Assembly: GCA_905116865.2 (NCBI GenBank)
Contig: CAJHNH020000793.1
Location: forward strand, 62,001-126,000
Length of the DNA: 64,000 nt
Direction of reading: 5' to 3'
From: Candidula unifasciata
Taxonomy: Eukaryota > Mollusca > Gastropoda > Stylommatophora > Geomitridae
Below are positions 38,971 through 51,400 of this stretch, in pieces (positions within the stretch are counted from its first letter, which is position 1; every line of letters begins with the position of its first letter). Under the pieces are notes generated by a model. The model saw only the letters and a list, made by a program, of their open reading frames with translations. It did no database searches and was not told where the DNA came from. The position numbers and the translations under genes were made by a program.

Positions 38971-39665
38971 CTGAGGAGAATCCATGGAATATTTTGTCTA
39001 AAACAAGATTGCAAATGAAGAGCTGAAATGTTCATTACTGGTAAATGTGATGAGTGGGGGACAGGTGGAGATGGCTGGGACATGTATGCAGAACACTTGG
39101 TGATATTTTAGCAAGGAGAGCTCTCTATGGACGTCAGATGTAAAAAGGAGAGTTGAGGACCTAAGAAAACATGGTGAAAGACAATAGAAAGGGAAATTCT
39201 TCTTCTTCTGCTCCCCCAGAAAATGTTGGTTGGCACATTGTATCATGGTGTGCAGCTAAGTTATGATATTTGCACCTTGCAACCAAACACACTCGATTTT
39301 AGCAAATCCTTCATTTGTCGCCTTTTACAACATGCTTGATAAACAGTGATGGATCTGTTCTCCCCATCTAAAGTGGGGTCCCGCAAGACTGTCTGCTGGC
39401 AAATCACCTACAGCTGGGATCAAACCCAGCACCTCGGAATTATGAAAAGCGTTTTCAGTGCGTAAGTTGGATAACATGGATAGACTGGTAGCAATGGAGA
39501 TCATTTGTGAATGCTTTTGTGTCAAAGGCAACATGAAAAGGATATAGACAGTTGGAAACAATACAAGACTGTTGTCGTCACCTTTCTGCCTTTCCAGATA
39601 ATAGTGTTAAAGTGTGCCATGAGGAGGCTGGCAGTCAAAACTATGGCAATCCAATTTAGGCCAGG

Positions 39666-39950
39666 AAACTTCTTCCTATTCACCGGCTGTAAATTCCAGC
39701 AAAAAGTTCTGGTTGTTTGTCCACCTCCGAACTTAAGTCTTGTTCCAGAACCTGAGTGGTACATACACATCCGTTTAACAGATCTGACGTGATTGTATGC
39801 AGATTGTTGGTTCCTTACTTCCTGGGCAGATGCACTCTGACTTCAAACGAAGTCCCCAATTATTTGGCTCTTACGACATGCTTGTTGGGGAGGCAGTGGG
39901 TCTTTTCTTGTTTTCCCACAATGGGGCCCCAAGGATCCACATGGGAAAGT
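39666..39950 (-). mobile_element. SINE A, reversed
   Basis: Begins ACTTCTTCCTATTCACCGGC, contains GTCCACCTCCGAACTTAAG and GTTTTCCCACAATGGGGCCC, ends CCACATGGG. Diverged but collinear with the family. Confidence 0.75.
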
Positions 39951-39999
39951 CCAGAAATGAAGTTCCTTTTCTGCATAGCATAAAATCTGGGCATCAAGT

Positions 40000-41441
40000 C
40001 CCCTTTCTCGGCCTGCCTTGTTTACTCCAAAGAAAAGGTAACACCAGTACACTAGGAACAATGCATGCTGCAGAAGCTGCTGAACCAAAAGAGCAGTGCT
40101 TTGTCTGTCCGCCTGTCTGAACTTCCCTCCTAAACCAGCTGCTAGCCAAGGCTAAAGGCCTGGTCTGCTCTGCCTTAATAATATAATTTCAGGTTGCATT
40201 TCCTCTTACTAGGATAAAGCTGGTATCCTCCTCTATGGCGTTTCTCCACCCAAAGCAGTAGTTCAGAAAGACACAACACCCCTATTAAAAATGAAAAAGA
40301 CCAAAGCAAGCACGTAAGAGGTTGAGATTTATACAAATGGGAGGATAACATCAAGAGATGGACAAACATCAGCCTCCGGGAGAAAACAATTAGGGGGGGG
40401 GGAAGCCCCCCCCCCCCCCCCATATTCCTTATTTTTTTCTTCCCCCCCCCCCCCTTTTTTCCCGATTTTTTAAAGATCAGTTGCACGCAGACTTTACCGT
40501 GTAGACGGATTTATATCTTGTCTGGCACATAGTGCAGAATTCAACATAAAACAGTGCACTAAACAAGACTCCTTTTGTCTGAAAAAAAAATCTTTAAATC
40601 TAAAATATAAGATAGGAAAGTTTAAATGCTACCTGTTCATTAAGCAAAATTCTATTGAGTCGCGGATTATGATGTATAGTGCCTCTCCCTCTCTATGTGT
40701 GTGTGTGTGTTTGCGCATGTGTTTGTGTGCGTGCGTATGTTCACACATATGCTCATACTGTGTAATCTAAGTTACTTCCTAAAAGCACCAATATGATTTA
40801 GAGTTCATGCACACTAAGGTGAAATACACTGTCTTAGTTGGTTAGTCTTCCCTACTGAGCTTAGGGCGGCGCATAGGGCAGAGGTCATAGCTCTCCATGT
40901 CTGGCAGTTCGTTGCCACCTGCTTGGTTGTTGGTTAGGCACTTGGTTGAGCCTTTCCTGATGATAGTTTTACGCAGGGTGTTTCTTGCTCTTCAGTATAA
41001 GCGACAACAAATAACATAACCCCTGACAAAAAATACTTTTTTTTTCTGGTGGTACATAATACCGACATCTTTTTTTCTGACATTTTCTTTCAGCGTGACT
41101 GTGATATACATTTATGATGAATACTGGTACTTTTTGGGGATTTGTAGTTTTTTTGTTTTTTTTTTTTTATTTTCTTGCTGAGTACCAGCTCCTTTTATTA
41201 TCCTTCTAGAAAGAAAAAAAACCTGGCCCTGACACACGTAAATATACTGCCAATCTCACAGAGCCTTCAGGGGACGCAGGCTGGATCTAGACCTCATCTA
41301 CCAGGCTCGCTCAACTTTAAGAAAGGAAAAAAAAAGCACAAAATTACCATGTTCGTTTAATAATTAGTGTGGCTAACCTACTTATAATCATGCCTTTGGT
41401 ACATTACAACCACGGTTGGGTGCGGTCGAATGGGACCATAA
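40000..41441. other. Intergenic stretch: simple repeats, nothing coding
   Basis: Contains G and C homopolymers, a short (GT)n run near 40700 and T tracts near 41150. No protein motif or tRNA-like feature seen. Confidence 0.5.
40394..40455. repeat. G run facing two C runs
   Basis: About 10 G then AAG then about 15 C, AT-rich spacer and another run of about 14 C. It could fold as a G/C hairpin; homopolymer lengths are unreliable. Confidence 0.7.
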
Positions 41442-41688
41442 TTGGCACTACGCCAAAGTCATTTAAGTGTAAAATTAGGCGGGTTTTCCACAACTGCTTC
41501 TTTATTCCAAGACTGTTATTTGTCAGTTTGCAACAGACCAAATTCACACAGGTCAACTTTTACTCCAAAAATGTCAAACTGAAGTATTACTTTTCACGCA
41601 ACTAAACAATTTTCATTTGTCACTTCGGAGAAAAACACAGATTTTTCGAAACGGATGCATCATTTAGCTGACTTTGGCGTAGTGTCAA
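41442..41688. mobile_element. Candidate TIR element (MITE), CACTA-like ends
   Basis: TTGGCACTACGCCAAAGTC at 41442-41460 is the inverted complement, with one mismatch, of 41670-41688. The 247-bp interval has no ORF of note. The inner part of the repeat starts CACTA, but I cannot define a target duplication, so the superfamily is open. Confidence 0.55.
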
Positions 41689-41711
41689 CGAGTTAATAAT
41701 TCTTTTTCGTT

Positions 41712-41977
41712 GGTTTCCTGACTGGAAACTCCGGCGGAAATTTCTAACTGTTTCTCCACTTCTGGACTTAAGTCTTATTCCAAAACGGAATGTTGCGTGT
41801 ACATCCGTTCTGATTTAAATATATGCAGATTTTTGGATCCTTGATTTTCAGACCGATGCACTCTGACTTCGAAAGAAGCTCCCAATTAGTCGACTCTTGA
41901 GACATGCTTTTTGGGGAGGCAGTGGGTCTATTCTTGTTTTCCCCCCCACAATAGGGTACCGGAACCACACGGGGAAC
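41712..41977 (-). mobile_element. SINE A, reversed
   Basis: Contains AACTCCGGCGGAAATTTC, ACTTCTGGACTTAAGTC, TGCACTCTGACTTCG and CCGGAACCACACGGGG. It lies 24 bp right of the candidate TIR element. The GAA tail is lost. Confidence 0.75.
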
Positions 41978-42589
41978 GATAGTTTTAAGACATAAGTCTC
42001 AAGTTCAGAATATAACGCAAATTGTTTTTCACATAAAGTAACACTACACGCATTACCGTTTATAGAAAATATGATAGGACTTCTCTGTTGAAAAAAAATG
42101 TTTTTCACAGAAAATCGTCCTCGTTTTCTACATTCGTCCTTCAAAGACAGCTACGGTCTTAAAGCTGGGTTGCGATATCTGCACAATTCGGTCCAACAAT
42201 TCGATTTCAGCAAACCACTAATTGGTTGCATTTTACGACATGTTTGTTTAATTTCAGGGGAGCAGTGAGGTTCCACCACCCCCCCCCCCCCTTTTCCCAC
42301 CCCGTCCCTAATGATAGGACCATTCTTTTTATAGATCAATGTCACACAAACCGGCTTTTTAAAATCAAATCAAGAATTGACTTCACAGCAGTCTGGACAT
42401 TCAACATGGCCGAGTTTGCTTCCCAGGACTTTGGACTCACTGAATAACCAGACTGTGAAGACAACAACGTCGATGTTAAAACTCTGTTGTAAGAACTTGG
42501 AAAGGCCTGACTCTATGAAGTGCCTTCGTATAAACCACACCCGTACAAAGGCCATCAAAGGTCTATCAGCGATAAAAATTATGACAGTT

Positions 42590-44060
42590 TAAAAACAGCT
42601 GCTTTTGATGCTATACCAGGGATTAGTCATCTCTATAACTGAGTATGCACTGACCATAATGACACACTGACAAGCAAACTGGACACAAATTGAAAACAAG
42701 GCAATGCGTTTTATTCTCGGGTGCACAAGAGACACCTCCTGCCAATGGATGCGACACCTGTTATACTTTCCAACGACGAACAACAGGAACAAACTTTCCA
42801 GGACCAACACTGTCCTCAATGTTAAACCAGCCCGGCGACACCCGCTTCACGGTGACGTAATCAAGACAAAGCAAACCCGACTTTTAAAAGCAAATTTTGA
42901 ATTGATTGTAGACGTACACAAATATCCACAAAGCAAAGCACGCAAAACACTACACTGAACACCCACGATTTAAAAAAAAAAAAAAAGGCCAAAACAGAAA
43001 TGCTCCGCTAACGCACAAGCACATGCCTGATGCGAAAAAATAAAAGCAACAAAAAGATGTTAAGTGGGGTCCCTGAAAAGGGCCGTGTTTTTGCGCTCAC
43101 AAAGTCTCGGACTTATCGACTTCGTGGTGGTGTGAAAGGTGACAGCCCAGGCACAGTCAGTGATCACGTGCAGGCAAAGCAGCTCAAACCAGGAAGTTCG
43201 CTCCTATACCAAAAGGCTCCGACCGAAAGAAGACAGGCACACAGTTTAACAGGATACAACCTAACGCCAAAACCTAACACAGCAAAGAAAACAGGACACA
43301 AATATAACCAAGCCCCTGAGGCAGGTTGAAGCTGTCCAAATTTTTTCCTTTTTTTTTTCATTTTCAAACGCAAACGATTGTGCGGAGGATGCCAACCAGC
43401 AGGTTTTCTCGACATTAATCTAGGAAATGAATTGGTGCATTTGCCTACCGCTTCAAATACCAGCACCTCGGTCCATATCACCCTCAACAAAAGCTGCAGA
43501 GAACAGATTCCTGGCATTAGGGATACTTTAGTTTAAACGTTAATTGATGAGAACAAATATGTCGGCGATGATGTGGTTTCCGTGGCTGGTTCAGTCACCC
43601 AGGGCAAGCCAAGTGGGTGAGCATTTCCCGTGAGCGGACAAAGGAATAACTATTAAGGAGATGAGTGGTGCCTTTGCTGTTACAACCAGCAGCCTCACAA
43701 TGGAGATCTTGACTGCAGCAAGGACATTGATATGGCTGTGTGTTCGGGAATTTCCACACGCGTGTATACTGGGTGATTTAATAAATGTGCTTAAATAATA
43801 ATAATAATCAGTCCAGATTTATCAAACAAGAATAGACTTTCTCATCAGTTGCATCGCTGATAACCTGCCTAGCCTTTATCTTTGTGCTGGGCCATGCGGG
43901 TGTTCAATGCCATGAGCATGCAGATTATCTGGCAGACAAGGTGGTTGTCACGACCGGCCTGGAACTTGATAAGAGTTATGTCATTAATGCCAGGCGAGCT
44001 ACATGTCGCAAAGAAGATAACGACTAATAATAGCAAGACTTGGTATTCTTGTCCACGTTA
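42590..44060 (+). mobile_element. RNase H-type LINE remnant, RT thumb to RNase H
   Basis: ENKAMRFILGCTRDTSCQWM at about 42692-42750 is the reverse transcriptase thumb motif; GHAGVQCHEHADYLADKVV at about 43890-43950 is the RNase H C-terminal motif. Frames are broken. Sequence between (43050-43520) is consistent with the connecting region but I cannot identify motifs in it. Confidence 0.6.
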
Positions 44061-46089
44061 GTGACCATAGGAGTGCAACTGGAGTAGCAAGGCATAAACA
44101 TTTCAGAATGGGTAAACGGCGTTTTATTAATCAACGCAGAACGGACATGATCAGTCATTTTATTCTTGTGGAAATATTGAGGGGGGGGGGGGGGGTAGAG
44201 ATCGGCGCACCTATAGATCTGTCCGTAGTGCTGTGATAATAGTCCATACTAATTACTAATCACCCCATACAGAGTGGGGTTGCGCGGATTTGTAGTTTGC
44301 ATGTTCGGTTTGGCGCCAGTCTGGTCTATCCAAGCCTTTCGACACGGCACCACCGATTTTAGCCTGCTTTTCTGCTAGGATGAGCTTCATTAGTCCGTGG
44401 TCTACTAAGGTCTATCCATTTGACAATTGAAGTTTGTGATTAGAGTTCTAGATGGATTGACGTCCACAACTAACAAGCTCTATTTGTCCGGCGCATGTAT
44501 GTTTTAGAAAGGCTGTCTACCCTACGCTTAAACCCACAGCCTGAAGATCAAGGGTGTCTTTTTTATTCTGTCCCTTTTTTTTTAGCCCCTATGACCGTCC
44601 GGGTTGGATGCCCCTCTGGTAGCTACACCAGCGCCGGCATATCTCTTAGCGACGTTAAGGATCTCGTCCACTTCGTCAAGGTGGGAGTAATTGTTAGAGA
44701 AATCAATTGTAGGTAACTCTGGTCGAGTGACGCCTTTCCAAGGGTCGATAACCCAATAATTGGGCTTTGCTTGATTTTTGTGCCCGATTTATCAGATTGC
44801 CATTCAATATATTTTTTTGTTCTTGAAACATCTTTCAAATTCCATGCCGATTATAGTAAATACTTTATTCAGTATAAAATTTATTATTATAACATACTAT
44901 AATTAAATGTTACAAATTATTCTTAGTATATGTACGTATTAATTTGTCCTGATTTAATTTTAACCTGTCAACCAGGAAAGTCTGGACACGTCGGATGCTT
45001 CACCAACAACTTTTTTTTAGCAAAACGATTGAAAAACTGCACAATTTAGCAAGGAATTCTGCATTTCCACAGTATGTAAACTCACATTCTAAAGTATTAA
45101 AAAATTCCTACATAAAATATATAATTTGCAGTCTTGTGCATCTATTATTCAAACCACCTTTAATGTTTTTGAACCAATCCGTGCTTCATGTATCTGCTGT
45201 TTTCGTTTGTCTATGTCAAAGTCTATGTAACTTGTGTATGTCCCCAGAACCTCCAAGCGACAGTCCTGACCCTTTATTAGCTCTCCGCTGTTCGAGGCAT
45301 GTCTCAGTAAGTGTTGGTATGGTAAACTCATTTAGGTAGAGATCTCTTAACCCTTCAGTATCTTTTTATTGGAATTAGTTGATAACAGCGTGAAAATAGT
45401 TTTACTTAGTACACGTTTGGTTTGTGATTGTCGTCTGTAAATAAAATCACATCTTGATAAACATTTTCACAAAATCCCTATCGCCACTGTGGAGTACTCC
45501 ACACGGAGTATCTTGGGTTTTGCCCTAAACCTTAAGCCTTAACTCTTCAGGAAGTTCAGGTAGCAGACCCGTGGGAAACAGACATGTTCACTTTATTGTT
45601 TATACAGTTACACAAAAGTGATTAAAAATATGTAAATAAAATTAAATATTATTAGTGACTAATACTACACTATTTATTATTTTCGAGTGATGTTGTTTGT
45701 TTTAATAGCTATTTTAATTGCCTTAAGGACCTAAATCTTCAAGGCCCAAGCAACGCTGGCAGTGATGATTGAAAAGATATAAAACCGAACGAAAAGTATA
45801 TAAGCAAGCAGTGTAGACTGAGAAGTTCCGATTTGCCCAAACAACAGTCAGCGTTGATGGTGTGTCCTGTATACATTGCTTCACACACAGCTCCGTATTT
45901 GTTTCTGTGTTCGGAACTACCATTTAAGTATCCAGGAAAGGTTACTCGTAACGTTTTCCTGTGAATAAAATTCAGTGTTCCAAAACACTTGGGAAGATTG
46001 ATCCGATTCATAACTAGCATTGAACACCACACCCTCTGCCATTTTTGTAAAGGGAAATTAATGTGGGACAAGTCTGTCAAAATTCATGA
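44060..46089. other. Intergenic stretch, nothing recognised
   Basis: Two kilobases without a shared repeat. ORFs of 73, 114 and 113 codons (44495, 44995, 46080 reverse) have no recognisable domain, no matching splice partners, and normal AT-rich composition. I do not call them genes. Confidence 0.5.
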
Positions 46090-46770
46090 GCCTGAAAGAG
46101 CTAATGAATATATTGCAAGCAAATCCCAGTCTGCTACATATCGGGTTTAATGGTACTTGTCTGAAGTAAGTTAAAGAATTTAAATTTCTAGAAAGTACAT
46201 TTTTGGAGACTGGGAGAATATATGAGGAAATAGAAATGAGATATCAACAAGCTTATATACCAACTGACAGTTATTAAGACATTTAAACTTAAGTATGGGC
46301 GCCAGGAAACAGATTAAAAACAGCATATTCATACCAACACTGTGCTACCAGTTCCAGACTTGGACATTTTCAAAGGCTAGCCTATGTAAAATTAACGCTG
46401 TGAAATTAGATGCCTGAGAAAAGCTGCCAACTTAACCATCCGAGACATAGTTACAAATGATACTATCACACAGACTGTAGGAAACAACACCATGCAGCAA
46501 ATTGTTTTAGATACAGAAGATCGATTGGTTTGGTCATTTAGTAAGAATGCAGCCCCAACAACTGCCATTGGAGGTGCTATACTTGAAAAGTTCTGAATTG
46601 AAAGCAAGAGGAGAAGATGGATTGATGGCATGAAAGAGCTTCTGCATCAACACAGAATGACAAAAGCCATTGCAGCCCATCAAGCAATGAATAACAAACT
46701 GTTTCTCCCCAAAACCCTTAGCGGCAGAAGTGGAAATTGATGGTAATGATGATTAGTAAGGTCACAAGTT
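46090..46770 (+). mobile_element. LINE RT C-terminal remnant
   Basis: LLPTLCYQFQTWTFSKASLC, KINAVEIRCLRKAANLTIRD and IESKRRRWIDGMKELLHQHR correspond to the YGCETWT..., MRCLRR and GRRRRWIDGL positions of LINE C-termini. At least four frame changes or stops. The tail is GATGGTAATGATGATT. Confidence 0.65.
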
Positions 46771-46779
46771 TATACAGGA

Positions 46780-47200
46780 GGGGAAAATGGTACTTAATTT
46801 AGTGTATTAATTGTTTTATAGAGAGAGAACATATATCAAAAATATCAGACTTTTCTAATTGCCAAGTTTTCTGGTTGATGTTTCATCCTTCCTTGCACTG
46901 TTAAAGAATTTCCATGAAGATTTTGTGTTGTTGAATGAGGCTGTCTGATGAGAATGGGCCATTTGTTTTGGACCCCTCTCCAAAGTCTTAGAGCTGGAAG
47001 TCACTTTAGCTTTTTTGGCTGTTTAGTATTTGTTTAGCTATTGAGTTCTTATTAATGTCTTGTGATATTGATATTCCAGTCTATGCAGTTCACTCTTTTG
47101 TGTCACTCTGTTATGACAGTAGTTGTATATAACTCAGACTGAGACATAATTTTATAAAGCTGGCAACTTTTCCACTGTATTTGATATTTGGTGGAAAGAA
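46780..47200. other. Intergenic stretch, nothing recognised
   Basis: AT-rich, no ORF, no repeat similarity. Confidence 0.5.
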
Positions 47201-47208
47201 AGTGGAAA

Positions 47209-47237
<29 letters not shown>
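47209..47237. repeat. 29-base G homopolymer
   Basis: Longest of at least eight G tracts of 10 bases or more on the + strand (others near 2540, 10067, 13047, 37781, 44181, 53777 and 54473). May be partly an assembly or sequencing artefact in length. Confidence 0.85.
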
Positions 47238-47239
<2 letters not shown>

Positions 47240-47258
47240 TCCGGGCGTCTAAATTTAA

Positions 47259-47352
47259 TTTATTTCACCCCATCTCTGGGACTCAAAGTTGTTAGGGTTT
47301 ATTTCACACCCTAGCACCCCTATACTATTAGGCTTTCCTGGGGTGAAATAAA
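47259..47352. repeat. Short inverted repeat next to a 29-base G tract
   Basis: TTTATTTCACCCCA at 47259-47272 is exactly complementary to 47339-47352. A third related copy (TTTATTTCACACCCT) lies between. Could be a small MITE or stem-loop; no target duplication seen. Confidence 0.5.
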
Positions 47353-47884
47353 GTAAAAGGACCTTAAATTCTAGAGATGTGTTTACATTTAAAAAAAATA
47401 TGCACGAAAACAACACTATAAATGCTGCAATAAGTATAAGTTCTGTTTGTGAAACATGATTCTTGTACTTTTAAAAATATGGCTATATAATTTAGGCAGA
47501 AAACTATTTATCAACATTACACCCATTTTTAAAATTTAAATAAAGAGTAGCAACACTGATACTTACCATGCATGCCAGAAAGATGATTAAAGAAGGTAAG
47601 AAGGTTGGTATGAGTTGACTGCCTCTTCTACTTTCTCCTATTCCTGGAATGCCTCACAGTGTCAGGACAGGAAGAGATCTCTGGAATGGGCCCCTTCTGT
47701 TTGCTTTGTGTATAGGACTTTTCTGCCTCACCCTGTGGAAAACTGGCTGCAAATTTCAAACAGTTATGAACAGGTCTAATGGGGGTGGGGGGCAGGGGTA
47801 GCTGCAGAAAATGGCAAAATATAGCACAACTTGGCATAGGTTGGTTGGTTGCAGGGATTTTTTTTTTCTCTCTTGGAAAAAGGT

Positions 47885-48020
47885 AACAGTATTCAATACA
47901 AATGCCTAAAAAAGGTGCCAGTACTCACCACCAATGTCTAAATAGGTGCCAGTACTCACCACCGATGTCTAAATAGGTGCCAGTGCTCACCACCGATGTC
48001 TAAATAGGCACCAGTACTCA
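47885..48020. repeat. Tandem array, ~31-bp unit x4
   Basis: Units of AATAGGTGCCAGTACTCACC plus ACCGATGTCTA. They share CCAGTACT with the larger array that follows. Confidence 0.8.
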
Positions 48021-48054
48021 CCACAGTGTCTTATAATAGCACTGAATATATGAT

Positions 48055-49368
48055 ACCTAAAAAAAGGTTTCCAGTACTGCGTACCATTGCATACCGTGAG
48101 AAAAAAAAAGGTTTAAGTACTGCGTACCATTGCATATCGTGAGTAAAAAAAAAGGTTCCAGTACTGCGTACCATTGCATATCGTGAGTAAAAAAAGGTTT
48201 CCAGTACTGCGTACCATTGCAAATAGTGAGTAAAAAAATGTTTCCAGTACTGCGTACCATTGCATATCGTGAGTAAAAAAAGGTTTCCAGTACTGCGTAC
48301 CATTGCATATCGTGAGTAAAAAAAAGGTTCCAGTACTGCTTACCATTGCATATCGTGAGTAAAAAAAAAGATTCCAGTACTGCGTACCTTTGCATATCGT
48401 GAGTAAAAACGGGTTTCCAGTACTGCGTACCATTGCATATCGTGAGTAAAAAAAGGTTTCCAGTTCTGCGTACCATTGCATATCGTGAGTAAAAAAAAGG
48501 TTTCCAGTACTGCGTAGCGTTGCATATCGTGGGTAAAAAAAGGTTTCCAGTACTGCGTACCATTGCATATCGTGAGTAAAAAAGGTTTCCACTACTGCAT
48601 ACCATTGCATATCATGAGTATAAAAGTGGTTTCAGAACTGCGAACCATTGCATACCGTGAGTAAAAAAAGGTTTCCAGTACTGTGTACCATTGCATATCG
48701 TGAGTAAAAAAAAGGTTCCAGTACTGCGTACCATTGCATATCGTGAGTAAAAAAAAAGGTTTCCAGTTCTGCGTACCATTGCATATCGTGAGTAAAAAAA
48801 GGTTTCCAGTACTGCGTAGCGTTGCATATCGTGGGTAAAAAAAAAAGGGTCCAGTACTGCGTAGCGTTGCATATCGTGGGTAAAAAAAAAAGGGTCCAGT
48901 ACTGCGTACCATTGCATATCGTGAGTAAAAAAAAAGGTTCCAGTACTGCGTACCATTGCATATCGTGAGTAAAAAAAGGTTTCCAGTACTGCGTAGCGTT
49001 GCATATCGTGGGTAAAAAAAAAAGGGTCCAGTACTGCGTAGCGTTGCATATCGTGGGTAAAAAAAAAAAGGGTCCAGTACTGCGTACCATTGCATATCGT
49101 GAGTAAAAAAAAAGGTTCCAGTACTGCGTACCATTGCATATCGTGAGTAAAAAAAAGGTTCCAGCACTGAGTACCATTGCATATCGTGAGTAAAAAAAAA
49201 GATTCCAGTACTGCGTACCATTGCATATCATGAGTAAAAAAAGGTTTCCAGTACTGCGTACCATTGCATATCGTGAGTAAAAAAAGGTTTCCAGTACTGT
49301 GTAGCGTTGCATATCGTGGGTAAAAAAGGTTTCCAGTACTGCATAGCATTGCATATCGTGAGTAAAAA
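48055..49368. repeat. Satellite-like array, ~44-bp unit x30
   Basis: Units of GGTTTCCAGTACTGCGTACC, ATTGCATATCGTGAGT and an A run of 6-12. Two unit types (GTACCATTG/GTGAGT and GTAGCGTTG/GTGGGT) recur in a four-unit order around 48800-49090. Long ORFs (up to 288 codons, minus strand) are by-products. Confidence 0.95.
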
Positions 49369-49383
49369 AAAAAAACCTGCTCC

Positions 49384-49461
49384 TGTGTGGGTTCTGGGAT
49401 TCTATTGTGGGAAAACAAGAATAGACTCACTGTCTTGCTGGTGAACAAAGAAGAAGAAGAG
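49384..49461 (+). mobile_element. SINE A reduced to head plus tail (78 bp)
   Basis: The first ~55 bases of the family (GTGTGGGTTCTGGGATTC to GACTCACTGTC) run straight into its last ~25 (GCTGGTGAAC, then GAA repeats). The middle ~200 bases are absent. It directly follows the 44-bp satellite-like array. Confidence 0.75.
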
Positions 49462-49469
49462 TATTGAAT

Positions 49470-50119
49470 AAAGGACAAAAGATAGAATAGCTTTGTGTGA
49501 GTTGGTTGAGGGCTTTTGATCCTATGCGGAAAATGGGACAGAAGTTAATGTAAAATGACTTCAGAATTCTATTGTTTAGTTTTTCTTCTATCATTTATTC
49601 TTCGGTGGCGCATAGGTGCTGAACCAGTTTGTGCCAATATCTTCTATCCATAGCTGTCTATTGCTTTTGTACCCTATACACATTATTCACACTGCTTCTA
49701 ATTTTGTGATGGTGTAGAAGAATTTTAAAGTTAGTAAGTTAGTTAGTTGACAGATTATTCTTGTTGTACATGGAACCATTTGGTCCATAAGTGCTTGGAT
49801 CCCTTCCTCATTAGATCTGGTAGCGGTTGAGGACTCCTGTTCTCTGTTGGTGTCTAATTCTTTTTTGGTTTTCTGCCTAGTGCTCTTGTCTTGCCACACC
49901 TTTTATTATGTTGTTCTTACTGTCTGGTCGTTGTTGCAGATTCAGTCATAACTTGGTTCTCTTAAACGACTTACTTCCTGTAGAGTATTTAGAATATTAA
50001 CCTGATCCATGGCTTGTCCATCCTTCACAGTAGCTTTATCTGCAAGCCTATCAGCTTGCAAATTTCCTTGCACACCTGCATGCTCTGGCACGAATATGAA
50101 AATGATATATGTAGAGTTG
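49470..50119. other. Intergenic stretch with a probable LINE 3' trace
   Basis: GTGTGAGTTGGTTGAGGGCT near 49496 resembles the ELVEGLCS-type LINE C-terminus also faintly seen at 7918. The rest has no identifiable content. Confidence 0.4.
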
Positions 50120-51400
50120 ACTTGAGATAAGTTGAGTCAATAATTTACATCACAGAACTCAGGGCATTCCCATGTGTGCTCTGTCCTCATCTTCAGCAGC
50201 CAGTGCAGAGTTATATTACTAATTGTACCAGTTGTAATCTGGTTATATGTCCATCTTGCCTTTCCTCTGAGTGTACTGAGCTGGCCACACCCTCTGGTTA
50301 CGCCCAGATTCCTCATTCTCTCCAGACCATAATAATCTTGTTTCACTTCTGACTCCATTGCTTGCTCCCAAATTGCCCTGACCTCATTTGCCTTGTCATG
50401 TATTATTTTACCACCTAGTGGTGCAGATCCAGCCAATCAGTCTGCCTGCCATTCCCCACCACGCCGGTATGGCCTGGAGAAAAAAATTTAAATAATGCTT
50501 ACTACCAGTGGTGAAACTTGCCATTCTGCTCAAAGCATCCCTGTCTTCACCTTTCTCATCATGGTTTCAGAGTCTTACAATTATGACATGTGAATGAATC
50601 TTGTTCTCTAGCCACCAAAAAGCTGCAGTTACCCCCTCCACCTCCATTCTCATGCTAGATGTTGTGTTGTCATATGCTAGGCTGTCCTGCACTAAAGATT
50701 TTCCATTGGCTTTCACTACAAATCCCCACACACTTCTCAACACCAAACCATCTGTACAGATAATCCAATCGTCTGGGCAAGAATTGTCTTGAATCACCTG
50801 TTGGACTTACACCTCCGTTGCACCTGCTGGCCACTCTCTGCACTCCCGGCCCAATGTGATCATAACCCTACTTAGATCAGATATTTCCGCTGGTACTCTG
50901 ACTCACTCCTCTCCTCGCCTAATGTTCTCCAGCATGCATACTTGACTTATTGTGTCTTCTGCTTGAACCATCTATGATTTTCCTTTTTTTAGCCTCTGAC
51001 CCTTACCTGCAGCCAAAGCTTCATACACGGGGTATTAATGACTTAGCATGCAGCACCTTTAGCCTATCTGCAATAGTAGGCACTGCAAGGATGTATCACA
51101 TGTACACAATCGGGGTGTCTCTTGTACAACCCAGGATCAGCCTTATAGCTTCATTCTGTATGCGCTCCAGTTTCTTTAGCTGATTCTTCAAGACAGTGAG
51201 TAACCCCAATCCACAAACAATCTGTGAGATAATTAAGGGCCCATTAAGTGTGAATAGCATTCTCTGCTCCATGTCCATCGCTGCCATAATATTTAGTATC
51301 CGCAATTTTGCTCGTAAAAACATTGAACAATACGGGTGAAATCGCAGATCCCTGTGGTGGTCCTGGAGCTTTAATATATGTTCAGAGGTCCATGAACCCA
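50120..51400 (-). mobile_element. RNase H-type LINE, longest copy
   Basis: Minus strand, 5' to 3': APGPPQGSAISPVLFNVFTS (RT palm, 51390-51310), QLKKLERIQNEAIRLILGCT (thumb, about 51190-51120), then WIICTDGLV and SSMRMEVEGVTAAFWWLENK (RNase H, 50780-50590), then GSAPLGGKIIHDKA and LLKMRTEHTWECPEFCDVN (50436-50140). The FADD segment has been deleted between palm and thumb. An I-group LINE is the best fit because RNase H follows the RT. Confidence 0.8.

Noticed and set aside
44995..45339. 114-codon plus-strand ORF
   Set aside because: No recognisable domain or splice partner; length is within chance expectation for this much sequence.
48057..49478. Minus-strand ORFs up to 288 codons (TICNGTQYWKP repeats)
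   Set aside because: Products of the 44-bp tandem array; the same peptide phrases appear in shifted frames, and no splice or start context supports them.
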